A stretch of 64,000 nucleotides of DNA, from positions 310,001 to 374,000 of the forward strand of contig JAXMBL010000004.1 in NCBI GenBank assembly GCA_046349915.1. Reading direction: 5' to 3'. Origin of the DNA: CAIXSC01 sp046349915. GTDB taxonomy: Bacteria > Planctomycetota > Planctomycetia > Pirellulales > Pirellulaceae. Positions 16,609-25,411 of the stretch are shown in pieces. The notes under the pieces were generated by a model that searched no databases, had not been told where the DNA came from, and saw only the letters and a program-made list of their open reading frames with translations. The position numbers were made by a program, and so were the translations under genes. Each line of letters begins with the position of its first letter. The first letter of the stretch is position 1.

Positions 16609-18522
16609 ATGTACGAGACGTTTTTCCGCATGCGCGGCCGCCCCTTCCTGGCGTCGCCGTCGATTGATCGCTATTTCCCAGGCCAGGCTATCGAACACGC
16701 GCGACAAACGCTCGGTCGTTGTCTCGAGCGGTCGCAAGGCCTCGGACTACTCGTCGGACCGACGGGGACGGGCAAGACGCTCGTCTGTCAATTGCTCGCG
16801 GACCAACTGAAGAGCTGCTTCCGAGTAGCTCATTTGGCGAACTCCCGTTTGAGCACGCGACGCTTGCTGTTCCAGAGTGTTCTCTTCGAGTTGGGACTCG
16901 CGTTTCGCGACATGGACGAGGGCGAGATGCGCTTGGAGTTGTTGCGGAGCATTGAACCCTCGGTCGAATGTCCTCAAGGGTTGCTGCTCATCGTCGACGA
17001 AGCACAGTCGCTCCCCTTGCGAATACTGGAAGAACTGCGAGCGTTAACGAACGTCGTGCGGAATGGCCAGTCGCGAGTCCAGTTGGTGCTGGCCGGCGGC
17101 CCCGCGCTCGAGGAGCGGTTCACACACCCCAAACTCGAATCGTTTAATCAACGCATTGCCGCTCGCTGCTACCTCCAGCCGCTCCATCGGGCCGAGACGT
17201 TTGCGTACGTCCGTTCGCAGTTAGCCGCTGTTTACACGCCTTCCGAGCAACTGTTCACCGACGGCGCGCTGGAGGCCGTGCACCGGGCGACCGATGGCGT
17301 TCCCCGACTGATCAATCAAGTGTGTGACCTTGCGCTTCTGTTGGCATGCCAAGCTGGACGTCAGTCGATCGATGCCAGTGGTATCGAGGCGGCTTGGGCC
17401 GAACTGCAACAACTGCCAGCGCCTTGGCAGAGCTCGGAACTCAACTCAACGGCTTCTTCCCCAGCGAACTCGCACGACAGGGGTTCCGTCAGCGTGATCG
17501 AGTTTGGCGAATTAACGGACGAACTGTCGCCGGTTGAAGATCTCCTTTCGACCCCTGCGAGTCCAGATCATAGTGAGATTCCGCGGCCGATCGCGACTGA
17601 GGATCCACTGGCGGCATTCACGACCAGTCCGTGTGGTCCTTCGTTCGCGGCGATTTACCCTGGTAGTGAGTCGGTCTTTGTCGATTCTTCCCTGCCAGTG
17701 CCGGGCGTCTCGACGTCGGTCATTGCTGCTCCTTTGAGCTCGGCGTACGTTGAGCCACAGCCGCTTGGGAAAGAACCGATGGCGGATTCGCCGGCGAAGA
17801 ATGAGCTGCCAGCTAAGGAGCCGCCGACAAAGGAGCTGTCATCGATGGAGCTGTCATCAATGGAACGACTCTTTGGCGGCGACTTTTTCGAGGAGGAGGC
17901 CGTGGTCGATCGTTTTTCGCCTCGATCGTTCCCGGCCATCGAGTCGCGCATTCGCGTGTCGTGCGCCGAGGGCCGCGAAATGGCTTCTCTCTTAGCGAAC
18001 TCGCCGGCATTGTCTACCTCGTCTGCCTCGAAGTTGCGTGACGAAGCGAAGTCGGCGGCTGCGCTGACGTCATCGAGTGGCGGAAAGGGAACGACGCTCG
18101 AGGCTCGCGTGGAATCGCGGCGTGAAATACCCAGCGATCCAAGGCAGCAGGATTCCGTAGACAGCGCCGAGGAGCAGTTGCTCAAGGCGATTCGATCGCT
18201 TCCACCCGTTGATGATCCTCGCCGTTGGCCGACTGGCGGAGTATCGGTGTTGGATGCGGCGACCATCGGCCCCGAGAGCTTGGTCGATCCCGAACACATG
18301 TTGCCCGTAACGCCATCGCGAGTCACAATGGAAGCGGCGGTTTACTCGCCTCCGTCGAATTCAGCTCCACGCCCACATCTCTCGACGCTCCCGATTGATG
18401 ATCGAGATCTGTTGGTGGTCCAAGAAGAAAGCCAGGCCGCTGCGAAGCAGGCGAATGGGCCCGAGGGGCGAGCTGAGCGACGTGATTACCGACAACTTTT
18501 CTCGCGTCTGCGGCGCGGCTAG
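16609..18522 (+). CDS. ExeA/GspA-like AAA ATPase with long disordered tail
   Basis: 637 residues. The first 270 form an AAA_22/ExeA-type ATPase: the opening MYETFFRMRGRPFLASP is diagnostic for the family, Walker A is GPTGTGKT (50-57), Walker B is LLLIVDEAQ (125-133), and DGVPRLINQVCDLALL is the sensor-2 region. The remaining roughly 365 residues are low-complexity, rich in Ser, Pro, Glu and Ala, with an internal PAKNELPAKEPPTKEL repeat. They contain no predicted transmembrane or peptidoglycan-binding domain, unlike classical ExeA. In secretion systems such ATPases help assemble the secretin through the cell wall; no other secretion genes are nearby. The next gene starts 37 bases downstream. 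Confidence 0.8.
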   Translation: MYETFFRMRGRPFLASPSIDRYFPGQAIEHARQTLGRCLERSQGLGLLVGPTGTGKTLVCQLLADQLKSCFRVAHLANSRLSTRRLLFQSVLFELGLAFRDMDEGEMRLELLRSIEPSVECPQGLLLIVDEAQSLPLRILEELRALTNVVRNGQSRVQLVLAGGPALEERFTHPKLESFNQRIAARCYLQPLHRAETFAYVRSQLAAVYTPSEQLFTDGALEAVHRATDGVPRLINQVCDLALLLACQAGRQSIDASGIEAAWAELQQLPAPWQSSELNSTASSPANSHDRGSVSVIEFGELTDELSPVEDLLSTPASPDHSEIPRPIATEDPLAAFTTSPCGPSFAAIYPGSESVFVDSSLPVPGVSTSVIAAPLSSAYVEPQPLGKEPMADSPAKNELPAKEPPTKELSSMELSSMERLFGGDFFEEEAVVDRFSPRSFPAIESRIRVSCAEGREMASLLANSPALSTSSASKLRDEAKSAAALTSSSGGKGTTLEARVESRREIPSDPRQQDSVDSAEEQLLKAIRSLPPVDDPRRWPTGGVSVLDAATIGPESLVDPEHMLPVTPSRVTMEAAVYSPPSNSAPRPHLSTLPIDDRDLLVVQEESQAAAKQANGPEGRAERRDYRQLFSRLRRG

Positions 18523-18559
18523 TCGCTGGGCGCCGTCGAGTACAGAGTGTTGAACGCCC

Positions 18560-19369
18560 GTGAGTGAATCGTCGCGTCTTTCATCGCCGCTTGCCGAACC
18601 TTTGCGGTCGGCGGCGCCGCGATGTCTGGTCATGGTCGCTACTTACAACGAGTTGGAGAACCTTCCGCACTTGGTGGAAGGAATCGAGCAATCGTTGCCT
18701 ACGGCCGACATTCTGGTGGTGGACGATAACTCGCCGGACGGCACGGGCCGTTGGTGCGACGAGCGATCACGCCATGACGCTCGTCTGCAATGTCTCCATC
18801 GCACTGGCAAACAGGGGCTTGGCGCCGCGGTTCTCGCTGGCCTCGAGTACGCCGTCGAACACGATTACGACGTCGTGATCAACATGGATGCCGACTTGAG
18901 CCATCCCCCGGCGGTACTGCCGCAGTTAGTGGCGCAGCTCTTTCCCGCCCCAGACGCCGTGCCTCGCGAGGCAAACGATAGGCCGGCTGATCTGGCGATC
19001 GGTTCGCGATATGTTCGCGGAGGAGTGGTCGAGAACTGGCCCTGGCAGCGGCGTTGCCTGAGCTGGATGGTGAACTTCTATTCGCGCCATGTACTCCGGA
19101 TACCTGCTCGCGATTGCAGCGGCGGTTATCGAGCGTATCGAGTTTCGCTGCTCAGGTCGTTCAACGCGGCATCCATGGAATCACGCGGTTATGCGTTTTT
19201 CGAAGAGCAACTTTGGCGACTGCATCGAGCGGGCGCGCGGATCGTCGAGACGCCGATTACGTTCGTAGATCGTCGAGCGGGCGAGTCGAAGGTGAACATG
19301 GGTGAAATGTGGCGTTCAGCGTTCTTCCTGCTAAGGCTAGGCCTAAGAACCTGGCTCACATCTTGCTAA
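18560..19369 (+). CDS. polyprenol-phosphate mannose synthase-like glycosyltransferase (GT2)
   Basis: 269 residues from a GTG start. The GT-A fold is clear: VMVATYNELENLP at the N-terminus, VVDDNSPDGTG for nucleotide binding, and NMDADLSHPP holding the DxD metal site. RDCSGGYRAYR and the C-terminal ETPITFVDRRAGESKV are typical of the DPM1/polyprenol monophosphomannose synthase group. It would move mannose (or a similar sugar) from GDP-sugar to polyprenyl phosphate at the cytoplasmic membrane face for later glycosylation. No C-terminal membrane domain is present, as in soluble DPM1 types. It follows the ExeA-like gene closely. Confidence 0.85.
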   Translation: MSESSRLSSPLAEPLRSAAPRCLVMVATYNELENLPHLVEGIEQSLPTADILVVDDNSPDGTGRWCDERSRHDARLQCLHRTGKQGLGAAVLAGLEYAVEHDYDVVINMDADLSHPPAVLPQLVAQLFPAPDAVPREANDRPADLAIGSRYVRGGVVENWPWQRRCLSWMVNFYSRHVLRIPARDCSGGYRAYRVSLLRSFNAASMESRGYAFFEEQLWRLHRAGARIVETPITFVDRRAGESKVNMGEMWRSAFFLLRLGLRTWLTSC

Positions 19370-19391
19370 CCATCCAAAGTAGCCATCCGGA

Positions 19392-19436
19392 GTAGCCATC
19401 TCGCTTCGCGAGATGATCAGCCGCGCAGCGTACAAG
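19392..19436. repeat. 45-nt dispersed repeat, copy 1 (TCTCGCTTCGCGAGA palindrome)
   Basis: The 45-base sequence beginning GTAGCCATCTCGCTTCGCG recurs at 41229-41273 with three mismatches. Its core ATCTCGCTTCGCGAGAT is a hairpin. A partial head (AGTAGCCATCC) precedes it. Both copies lie in intergenic DNA just past gene ends. Confidence 0.75.
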
Positions 19437-19463
19437 CACCGCCCGCCCCCAATCCCCAGGGAC

Positions 19464-20693
19464 TCAAGCCTTCGGTTCCTTCAAGTTGTCGTACCGACCG
19501 ATTCTCTCGAGTTCCAGGATCAGGATGGCGGGCGTGCCAGGCCGTTCGTCGGGGCGTTTGGCGAGTAGTCGCAGGATCAAGTCGGAGAAGTCGGATTGGA
19601 TCGAGATCGAGAACTCGCGGGGAGGCTGCGGAATTCTGTCGCGAACTTGACGCAGTAGTTCCCCGAATGACTCGCCGGTAAACGGAGGTTGGCCGGTGAC
19701 AAGCCAGTAGAGCGTGGCGCCTAGTGAGTAGAGGTCGGCGCGGTGATCCACTTCACTGCCCGAATAAGTACGTTCGGGCGCCATGTAGGCGAGTTCACCG
19801 ACGAAGCGTCCCGGTTCAGTCACCTGATCGCTAAGCAAGCCATCGAGCGCTTTGGCGAGCATGAGGTCGCCGAGCAGATAACGTTTGTCGCTCTTCCGAC
19901 GCAGGATGTTCGTCGGCGTGAGATTTCGATGAACGACGTTTTTCTCGAAGGCATACTGAAGTGCGCGAGCCACATGGATCGCGATTCTCCAGGATTCGCG
20001 CCAGTCGAGCATGTTGTTCACGCCCACTCGCTGAATCACCTGCTTGAGACTCTCGCCGTCGATATATTCCATGGCGACCCAGCAAAAGGGGCCGGATTTG
20101 CCTGCGTTGAGGATCCGGATCAGATGATCGTGTCGGAGCGGCAGCATGGTCTTCATCGCGCGCACAAAGCGACGCTTTTGTTCGTCGAGGCGGATGAGGT
20201 CGGGGGCCAGCACCTTGATGGCGGCAGGCTCGCCGGTCTTGACGTCATGCCCCTGATAGACCATGCCGGAGCGAGTAGGGGTGATGATCCGTTCGACCTT
20301 GAAGGACGCCAGCGTTTTGCCGACAAGCTCGGTGAGTGGAGGTGGAGTAGCAACGGGTCGCTCAACGCGTTTTGGCGCGATGGTCGGTTGATCGAATGTT
20401 CCGACTTCAAAACGCAGCAGCGTGTCGCCGATCTGAATGACCGATCCAGAGCGCAGCGGAGTCCGCGAGACTCGTTGTCCGTTTACGTAAGTGCCCGCTG
20501 GCGAGCCTTCGTCTCGCACAAACGCTTGATCTCCTTCCCACTCCACTCGGCAGTGAATCCGCGAAACTCGAGGGTCTTGAATCCGCGTGTGACTGTCTCG
20601 TCCTCGGCCCACGATGAAGGGCTGACCGACCTTGAGGATGAAGGACCGCGAGTCGTTATCGGGACCACCTACGAGCGTTAGTTTGGGATCCAT
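19464..20693 (-). CDS. FHA-domain pseudokinase (Ser/Thr kinase fold)
   Basis: 409 residues. An N-terminal FHA domain (residues about 1-98) shows the phosphothreonine-binding pattern GRGRDSHTRI, VSRIHCRV and GTYVNGQRV. A kinase-fold domain follows (about 125-400) with the Lys of AAIKVL, MEYIDGESL and MAPE. The catalytic loop reads HRNLTPTN instead of HRDLKPxN, so the catalytic Asp is Asn and the Lys is Thr. DFG reads DLM, and the glycine loop (TPTRSG) is degenerate. I infer a catalytically dead or very weak kinase acting as a phospho-dependent adaptor. Its ATG overlaps the stop of the active kinase gene upstream (TAATG), so the two are translationally coupled. Confidence 0.85.
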   Translation of the reverse strand: MDPKLTLVGGPDNDSRSFILKVGQPFIVGRGRDSHTRIQDPRVSRIHCRVEWEGDQAFVRDEGSPAGTYVNGQRVSRTPLRSGSVIQIGDTLLRFEVGTFDQPTIAPKRVERPVATPPPLTELVGKTLASFKVERIITPTRSGMVYQGHDVKTGEPAAIKVLAPDLIRLDEQKRRFVRAMKTMLPLRHDHLIRILNAGKSGPFCWVAMEYIDGESLKQVIQRVGVNNMLDWRESWRIAIHVARALQYAFEKNVVHRNLTPTNILRRKSDKRYLLGDLMLAKALDGLLSDQVTEPGRFVGELAYMAPERTYSGSEVDHRADLYSLGATLYWLVTGQPPFTGESFGELLRQVRDRIPQPPREFSISIQSDFSDLILRLLAKRPDERPGTPAILILELERIGRYDNLKEPKA

Positions 20694-22060
20694 TACTCTT
20701 CCTTCGGCAGGTTCGAGGAGCTAGCGGCCCCAGTTTGTGAATCGTGCGGCGTCGGTTCAGGCGTCGAGTCGTACTCGGCGAGTCGGCGTTTGGCTTCCAT
20801 GATCCAGACCGCTTGGCGACGAGCTCGTTCGTTGGCGGAGGAGGTGCGAGAGCGTTCTTCTTGGACGAGTTTCTCCGCGGCCACTCGACGCTGCATCTCC
20901 GCGCGATAAGCCACGGCGGTGAAGAGGTTGACGATCAAGAGCACGACAGCCACCGCGGTGGACACGCCGGCAAAGACAACGTTGTTGCGCAACCAACGGA
21001 TCGTGAAGTAAAGTGCGTCGCCGCGTCGAGCTTGGACCGCTTCTCCTGCGAGAAATCGCTCCAAATCACGGGCGAATTCGGCGGCGGAGCCATAGCGATC
21101 GCGAGGCGACTTTCGCAGGCACTTGAGTGCGATGGCTTCGAGATCCGCCGAGACGTTGGGGTTGATAAGACGCGGGGGGGCGGGTTCGCGTTCCAACACT
21201 TGTACTAAAGTGTCGAAAGGATCGGCCGCGTGAAACGGCGCGCGCCCGGTAACCATGGCGTAGAGCACGGCGCCCAGCGAGTAAACATCAGACAGGATCG
21301 TCACTCCTTCGGGACGACCATCCGCTTGTTCGGGCGACATGAAGCCGGGCGTCCCGATCACTCGCCCCAAGGTCTCTCCAGAAGCCGCCTCCCCAGGCCT
21401 TTGAGCGACGCCGAAATCGGCCACATGCGGAACTCCCTTGCCATCAATCAAGATGTTCGCCGGCTTCAGATCGCGGTGAATAATCTGGCGTTCGTGGGCA
21501 TGCTGGACTGCGTCCGCGATCAACCGCATCATTCTGGCCGCCTCCGCCGACGGCATTGGGCCTCGCCCAAGACGTTCCGCCAAGCTCTCGCCGTCGATCA
21601 GATCCATCGTGAAGTAGTGATATCCCGGAATCTCGCCGCAGTCGTGGACCGACACGATGTTGGGGTGGCGCAGGCGAGCGACCGATTCCGCTTCGGCGCG
21701 GAAGCACGATGTTTCCGCGGGCGTCGCCGACGAGCCGATGGCGACCATCTTGAGAGCAATGATGCGATTCAGGCTGATTTGCCGTGCGCGGTAGACAACT
21801 CCCATGCCGCCCCGCGCGATCTCGGAAAGCAGCTCGTAGTCGTCCAGCATACCAGCGCATGACGACTCTGCGACGGCGAGTGGAGAATCGCCGATCTTCT
21901 GGGCATTATCGCCTGGCGAGCTGAAAGTCGACGAATCGAGGAGTCCGTACGGATCGACCGCCGGAACTTCTTCTGATTCGCCAGACTTGCCAGAATACTC
22001 GCCGCGCGACGATGCTCTTCCCGCTGATGCGTCGTCCGCGAACGTCATGCCGCCCAGCAT
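20693..22060 (-). CDS. transmembrane Ser/Thr protein kinase (active type)
   Basis: 455 residues. After an approximately 70-residue variable leader comes a complete Hanks-type kinase domain: the glycine loop IARGGMGVVYRA, the Lys of IALKMV, the catalytic loop HRDLKPANIL, VADFG, and the activation-segment end GTPGFMSPEQ. A single membrane span (VVFAGVSTAVAVVLLIVNLF, near residue 360) precedes a charged coiled-coil-like tail rich in Arg, Glu and Ala. This orientation puts the kinase in the cytoplasm and a short tail outside or in the periplasm, or the reverse. Its stop overlaps the start of the FHA-pseudokinase gene, suggesting a kinase-adaptor pair. Confidence 0.85.
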   Translation of the reverse strand: MLGGMTFADDASAGRASSRGEYSGKSGESEEVPAVDPYGLLDSSTFSSPGDNAQKIGDSPLAVAESSCAGMLDDYELLSEIARGGMGVVYRARQISLNRIIALKMVAIGSSATPAETSCFRAEAESVARLRHPNIVSVHDCGEIPGYHYFTMDLIDGESLAERLGRGPMPSAEAARMMRLIADAVQHAHERQIIHRDLKPANILIDGKGVPHVADFGVAQRPGEAASGETLGRVIGTPGFMSPEQADGRPEGVTILSDVYSLGAVLYAMVTGRAPFHAADPFDTLVQVLEREPAPPRLINPNVSADLEAIALKCLRKSPRDRYGSAAEFARDLERFLAGEAVQARRGDALYFTIRWLRNNVVFAGVSTAVAVVLLIVNLFTAVAYRAEMQRRVAAEKLVQEERSRTSSANERARRQAVWIMEAKRRLAEYDSTPEPTPHDSQTGAASSSNLPKEE

Positions 22061-22186
22061 GGCAATTGCCAGTGAAGCGGTTGTGAATTCAACTTGAAAC
22101 CGTCGCGAGTTGAACCGGCCGTAGGAAGGGGTGTTTACGACGAATCGTCCACGCAGCGGACAGACCTATCGCGTTCCGCCGGAGAC

Positions 22187-22215
22187 AAAAAAAGCGGCGC
22201 CCCGAAGAGCGCCGC
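22187..22215 (-). terminator. intrinsic terminator downstream of the superoxide dismutase gene
   Basis: On the minus strand GCGGCGC (22215-22209) pairs with GCGCCGC (22200-22194) around an 8-base loop and is followed by seven T (22193-22187). It sits 79 bases after the dismutase stop and before the kinase gene on the same strand, so it separates the two transcripts. Confidence 0.8.
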
Positions 22216-22293
22216 GCTGTGAAGGCATTGATCTTTTCACTCAACCTCGACTGACGAGAGTCAGGCGAGCATTACTGACCGCTTCCCAATCAC

Positions 22294-22899
22294 TTACTTG
22301 GCGGCCGCGAAACGGCGGGCCACCTCGGTCCAATTCACGACGCTCCAGAAAGCGCCCACGTAATCAGCTCGGCGGTTTTGGTATAGCAAGTAGTAGGCAT
22401 GTTCCCACACATCGAGTCCCAGGATCGGCGTGCGACCTTCCATGATGGGACTGTCTTGATTCGGAGTGCTTTCGACGAGCAGCTTGCCCCCCGAAACGCT
22501 CAACCAAGCCCAGCCGCTGCCAAACCGAGTCATCGCGGCCTTGGCGAAATCTTCCTTGAACTTGGCCAAACCGCCCAGGTCACGTTCGATGGCCGCGGCC
22601 AACTCGCCCGTGGGATCTCCACCCGCGTTCGGTCCGATAACGGTCCAGAAAAGCGTGTGGTTCGCATGTCCACCACCGTTGTTTCGCACCACACCGCGAA
22701 TGTTCTCTGGCACCGCGGCCAAATCGGCGATCAACGCTTCGACGGTCTTCTGTTCGAGCGGCGTGCCGGCGATGGCGTTATTCACATTGGTGATGTACGC
22801 CTGATGATGCTTGGTATGGTGGATTTCCATGGTCCGCGCGTCGATGTGCGGTTCCAGGGCGTTGTAGGCGTACGAGAGCGGCGGAAGCGAGTAGGCCAT
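22294..22899 (-). CDS. sodB: Fe/Mn superoxide dismutase
   Basis: 201 residues starting MAYSLPPLSYAYNALEPHID, the usual family N-terminus. An ATG two codons upstream (22905) is possible but leaves only 4 bases after the GGAG ribosome-binding site. Metal ligands are in EIHHTKHH, GGGHANHTLFW and GLDVWEHAYYL. The GPNAGGDPTGEL segment leans toward the Mn or cambialistic type, but metal use cannot be settled by eye. The enzyme disproportionates superoxide in the cytoplasm. It is monocistronic, with its own intrinsic terminator downstream. Confidence 0.95.
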   Translation of the reverse strand: MAYSLPPLSYAYNALEPHIDARTMEIHHTKHHQAYITNVNNAIAGTPLEQKTVEALIADLAAVPENIRGVVRNNGGGHANHTLFWTVIGPNAGGDPTGELAAAIERDLGGLAKFKEDFAKAAMTRFGSGWAWLSVSGGKLLVESTPNQDSPIMEGRTPILGLDVWEHAYYLLYQNRRADYVGAFWSVVNWTEVARRFAAAK

Positions 22900-23160
22900 G
22901 TGCATGCATCTCCGTAAAAAACTTGTTGGTAATCCGACTTTGTAGGGGAACCGCCCAGCGCCGGCAACCGAGGCCGAAAAGCCGAGACAGTAATCGATCG
23001 AGAATGGACGCCCCGCAACGTATTCCCTATACGGTTGGGACGTACCTTTTCAGCATACCGAATACGGGGGACGCTCGCGAGTGGCCACGAGGTTGCACGA
23101 CCGGGCGCCAGACGCCAAAATCAAGATATTACCGCCTTTCGCAGCCCTCCCGAGAACTTC

Positions 23161-24369
23161 ATGAAGATCGCGTACTTTGATTGTGTGAGCGGCATCAGCG
23201 GCGACATGACGCTTGGTGCACTGGTGGACGCGGGCGTCGATCTTCAGGCCCTCCAGGCGGGGATCGACTCGCTGGGATTCACCCCCGTCAAGCTCGTAGC
23301 GGCCGAAGTGAAACGCCATGGTTTTCGTGGCTTGAAGGTGAAGGTTGAGCACGAACCGGAAAAAGCTCATCGCCATCTTCACCACATCACCGACAGGATC
23401 GACGCCAGCACCGTGCTCTCGGTTCCTCAAAAAGACTTGGCCAAGCGTATCTTCACTCGTTTGGGTGAAGCCGAAGCCAAGGTGCACGGAACGACGTTGC
23501 GCAAAGTCCACTTTCACGAAGTCGGCGCCGTCGACTCAATCGCCGATATCATCGGGGCAGCCGTGGGACTCTCCCTGCTGGGAGTCGACCGCATCGTCTG
23601 TTCGCCCATTCCTCCGGGGTCGGGTTACATTCAAATTGAGCATGGCCGAGTGAGTGTGCCAGCGCCGGCCACGGCCGAGTTGCTGAAAGGGATTCCTCTG
23701 GCGACCAGCCCGGTGATCGCCGAACTGACGACTCCCACCGGCGCCGCGATTATGGCCACGGTTGCCGACGCAATCGGCCCTCTCCCACCCATGAAGATCG
23801 ACACGATCGGTCTCGGCGCCGGTGACAAGGACTTTGCCGAGCAGGCAAATCTATTGCGACTGATTCTGGGACACACTGACGACCTGGCGCACACCGGCGA
23901 CTTGGCACACACCGAAGATAACGGCTCGGCCGATCAAGTCTGGGTGCTTGAGACCAATCTGGATGACGTCAGCGGCGAAGTGATTGGACATACGTCGTCG
24001 TTGTTGCTCGAGGCCGGGGCGCTCGACGTCTATACGACGGCGATTCAAATGAAGAAGAATCGGCCAGGTGTCACCCTGACCGCGCTCGGCCATGTCGATG
24101 TCTTGGCGAAGTTGGAGGCAATCATCTTTCGCGAAACCAGGACGCTGGGCATTCGTCGCTGGATGGTCAGCCGCCATAAACTGGAACGCCGTGCTCATTC
24201 CGTCGAGACCCCGGTCGGCACGATCCTCGGTAAACTGGCCATTCTCCCCGATGGCACTCCCAGTTTTTCGCCGGAATTCGAAGCGTGTCGAGCTGTGGCG
24301 GCCGCGAAGAACGTGCCGATTCAGGATGTATACGAAGCTGCCATGCGAGCGTTCGTGCCGACGAGCTAG
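23161..24369 (+). CDS. larC: nickel-pincer cofactor biosynthesis protein LarC (TIGR00299)
   Basis: 402 residues from the ATG at 23161; the frame is open from 23035, but the family start MKIAYFDCVSGISGDMTLGA is unambiguous. Other landmarks are HHHL-type RHLHHI, KVHFHEVGAVDSIADIIG, PIPPGSGYIQIEHGRVPxPAP-like SVPAPATAELL and the ETNLDDVSGEVIGH start of the C-terminal domain. LarC is a CTP-dependent nickel insertase that completes the pincer cofactor of lactate racemase-like enzymes. Here both LarC parts are in one frame, with a short HT/D repeat linker (DDLAHTGDLAHTED) between them. LarB and LarE are not in the window. The 261 bases upstream show no gene. Confidence 0.85.
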   Translation: MKIAYFDCVSGISGDMTLGALVDAGVDLQALQAGIDSLGFTPVKLVAAEVKRHGFRGLKVKVEHEPEKAHRHLHHITDRIDASTVLSVPQKDLAKRIFTRLGEAEAKVHGTTLRKVHFHEVGAVDSIADIIGAAVGLSLLGVDRIVCSPIPPGSGYIQIEHGRVSVPAPATAELLKGIPLATSPVIAELTTPTGAAIMATVADAIGPLPPMKIDTIGLGAGDKDFAEQANLLRLILGHTDDLAHTGDLAHTEDNGSADQVWVLETNLDDVSGEVIGHTSSLLLEAGALDVYTTAIQMKKNRPGVTLTALGHVDVLAKLEAIIFRETRTLGIRRWMVSRHKLERRAHSVETPVGTILGKLAILPDGTPSFSPEFEACRAVAAAKNVPIQDVYEAAMRAFVPTS

Positions 24370-24467
24370 TGCGCCGGAGCCACTCCCCCAATTCACTCAC
24401 CTCCACTTTCAGTCCAATCCTCCAAACTCGAGTTCAGTTCCTTCAGCCCTTTCGCGGAACAATCGCC

Positions 24468-25409
24468 ATGCGTCGCCTCCTTGCGTGCCTCGTCCTGACC
24501 CTGTTCGCTACTGTTCCCTTCAAGAATGCTCCCGCGGCCGACTCGCCTCCCAAAGTGGTGTTGATCGCCGGTCGGCCATCGCATCCACCGCGGATGCACG
24601 AGTTCAACGCCGGTGTTCAGTTGCTGTCTAAGTGCCTGAAGGGGCAGTCAGCGATCAAGGTCGAGTATGTGCTGAATGGCTGGCCGGCCGATGAGAAGAT
24701 CTTTGACGATGCCGCGGCCGTCGTCTTCTACATGGATGGCGGCGGTGGACACGAGGTGGTGAAGGAGAACGGACGACGTAAGCCCATCGTGGACGGCTGG
24801 GCCAAAAAGGGCGTCGGATTGGGTTTCATGCACTACGGCGTGGAAATTGTTCCCGACCAGGCAGGCGCCGAATTCAAGCGTTGGATTGGCGGCCACTACG
24901 AGCATATGTTCTCGTGCAATCCGATCTGGAGTCCTAAGTTCTCGCAACTGCCCAACCATCCGATCACTCGTGGCGTAAAGCCCTTCGAAATCAAGGATGA
25001 GTGGTATTTCAACATGCGGTTCGTCTCGGATATCGCGGGCAACGAGCCGACGACCGTCGACAACCTGAAGTTCACGCCGATTTTGGTGGCGAGTCCGTCG
25101 GACGAAGTGCGAAATGGTCCGTACGTTTACCCACGCGGCCCTTATCCGCACATTCAAGCGAACAAGGGGCGAGCGGAAGCCATGATGTGGGCGGTCGAGC
25201 GACCAGACGGTGGGCGTGGCTTTGGGTTCACTGGCGGTCACTTCCACGACAATTGGGGCAACGACGACTTCCGCAAGACGATCCTCAACGCCTTCCTCTG
25301 GTTGGCTAAAGTCGAAGTGCCCGCTCAAGGTGTCGAATCGACCGTGACTCCCGCGGACCTTGACGCCAACCTTGATCCCAAACCCGGCCCCAAACCCGCG
25401 AAGAAGTAG
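24468..25409 (+). CDS. ThuA-domain protein, secreted
   Basis: 313 residues from the ATG at 24468, where a signal peptide MRRLLACLVLTLFATVPF begins; the longer frame from 24285 lacks support. The body is a ThuA-type flavodoxin/GATase-like fold with GRPSHPPRMHEFNAG near the start, LGFMHYGVEI, NHPITRGVKPFEIKDEWYFN and GFGFTGGHFHDNWG toward the end. ThuA proteins are tied to trehalose or other sugar use, and many planctomycete copies are exported. The DUF1501 gene starts 2 bases after its stop, so the pair is an operon and probably works on the same extracellular substrate. Confidence 0.85.
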   Translation: MRRLLACLVLTLFATVPFKNAPAADSPPKVVLIAGRPSHPPRMHEFNAGVQLLSKCLKGQSAIKVEYVLNGWPADEKIFDDAAAVVFYMDGGGGHEVVKENGRRKPIVDGWAKKGVGLGFMHYGVEIVPDQAGAEFKRWIGGHYEHMFSCNPIWSPKFSQLPNHPITRGVKPFEIKDEWYFNMRFVSDIAGNEPTTVDNLKFTPILVASPSDEVRNGPYVYPRGPYPHIQANKGRAEAMMWAVERPDGGRGFGFTGGHFHDNWGNDDFRKTILNAFLWLAKVEVPAQGVESTVTPADLDANLDPKPGPKPAKK

Positions 25410-25411
25410 CC

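Noticed and set aside
19743..20681. 312-residue plus-strand frame opposite the FHA-pseudokinase
   Set aside because: Shadow frame; no recognisable domain, while the opposite strand has FHA and kinase motifs.
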